The position numbers and the translations under genes were made by a program. A DNA stretch of 6,143 nucleotides from an uncultured Planctomycetaceae bacterium (GTDB lineage Bacteria > Planctomycetota > Planctomycetia > Pirellulales > Pirellulaceae), in the NCBI GenBank assembly GCA_903927685.1, contig CAIYOB010000735.1:1-6143 (forward strand), given 5' to 3'. Position 1 is the stretch's first letter; each line of letters starts with the position of its first letter. Shown in pieces: positions 5,850-6,143 of this stretch. The notes beneath the pieces are model-generated. The model ran no database searches and was not told the DNA's origin. It worked only from the letters and a program-made list of their open reading frames with translations.

Positions 5850-6083
5850 ATGAACGCGGTCAGCGTGATCGGGCAAGTTGATGATCGGCACCGGCTTTTC
5901 GCCGTCTTGCCGGAGACCATTCCGCCAGGACCGGTCAAGGTCTTGGTCGTGCCGTCAGTGCAGGAGGACGACGCGGGAAGCGACTGGATGATGGGCGTGG
6001 CGGAAGAATGGGCGGGGGACTTGGCTGACCCGAGTCAAGACATCTACACGCTCGCGGACGGAGAACCGCCTCATGTATCCTGA
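5850..6083 (+). CDS. Small antitoxin-like protein (hypothetical)
   Basis: The 77-residue acidic protein begins MNAVSVIGQVDDRHRL and ends with a DPSQDIYTLADGEPP tail. The first half alternates polar and hydrophobic residues (VSVIGQVDD, RLFAVLPE, PVKVLVVP), as in the small beta-rich DNA-binding half of MazE/AbrB- or DUF104-like antitoxins. The acidic second half (Trp46 and Trp54, then D-I-Y-T-L-A-D-G) resembles the toxin-binding tails of small proteins often found before PemK/MazF or PIN toxins in cyanobacteria and planctomycetes. This resemblance is from memory and the family is not firmly identified. The start is set by GGAG 5839-5842. An ATG at 6073 overlaps the stop by 11 bases, the arrangement expected for a translationally coupled toxin, but the 23 codons visible before the window ends (M-Y-P-D-E-T-R...) do not resemble a known toxin start. 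It may be a solitary antitoxin or half of a cut-off pair. No link to the P450 is apparent. Confidence 0.7.
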   Translation: MNAVSVIGQVDDRHRLFAVLPETIPPGPVKVLVVPSVQEDDAGSDWMMGVAEEWAGDLADPSQDIYTLADGEPPHVS

Positions 6084-6143
6084 CGAGACACGCTCGCAAT
6101 GTGGTTCGTCGCCTGGGTGCGCTCTCCGCCGACACCGCCGCCG

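Noticed and set aside
6073..6143. Possible next gene starting at ATG 6073 (or ATG 6099)
   Set aside because: Only 23 and 15 codons are visible, three frames are all open to the edge, and none resembles a known family, so no CDS is called.

Overview
The window is GC-rich bacterial DNA and most likely comes from a planctomycete, perhaps Pirellulales-like. This is inferred from three things: a Ser/Thr kinase joined to a multi-pass membrane sensor, weak or absent Shine-Dalgarno sites on most genes, and a short palindromic intergenic repeat. No rRNA, tRNA, CRISPR array, insertion sequence or origin is visible.

Layout, left to right. (1) The 3' end of a very cysteine-rich metallothionein-like gene (+, ends at 298) is read in a frame with no start codon in the window. 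It carries an internal duplication. (2) Convergent to it is a lipoxygenase-family gene (-, 327-2366), with a transthyretin-like beta domain at its N-terminus where PLAT-containing lipoxygenases carry their PLAT domain. (3) A strong inverted repeat (2404-2464) with a decayed extra copy (2371-2396) separates it from (4) an upstream gene on the same strand for a six-TM receptor-like Ser/Thr kinase (2482-4152). (5) A 112-bp divergent promoter region follows. (6) A cytochrome P450 gene (+, 4265-5659) has intact heme-binding motifs but no acidic residue in the I-helix. (7) After 190 bp without a convincing gene comes a 77-residue antitoxin-like protein (+, 5850-6083). The last 60 bases cannot be assigned.

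The most interesting reading is that lipoxygenase and P450, on either side of the sensor kinase, form an oxylipin-type pathway. The lipoxygenase would make a fatty-acid hydroperoxide, and the P450, which lacks the usual acid-alcohol pair for O2 activation, would rearrange or use that hydroperoxide. The kinase could sense a membrane or lipid state. The active-site residues are seen directly; the pathway is inferred from proximity and those residues. The metallothionein-like and antitoxin-like genes at the edges have no evident link to it.
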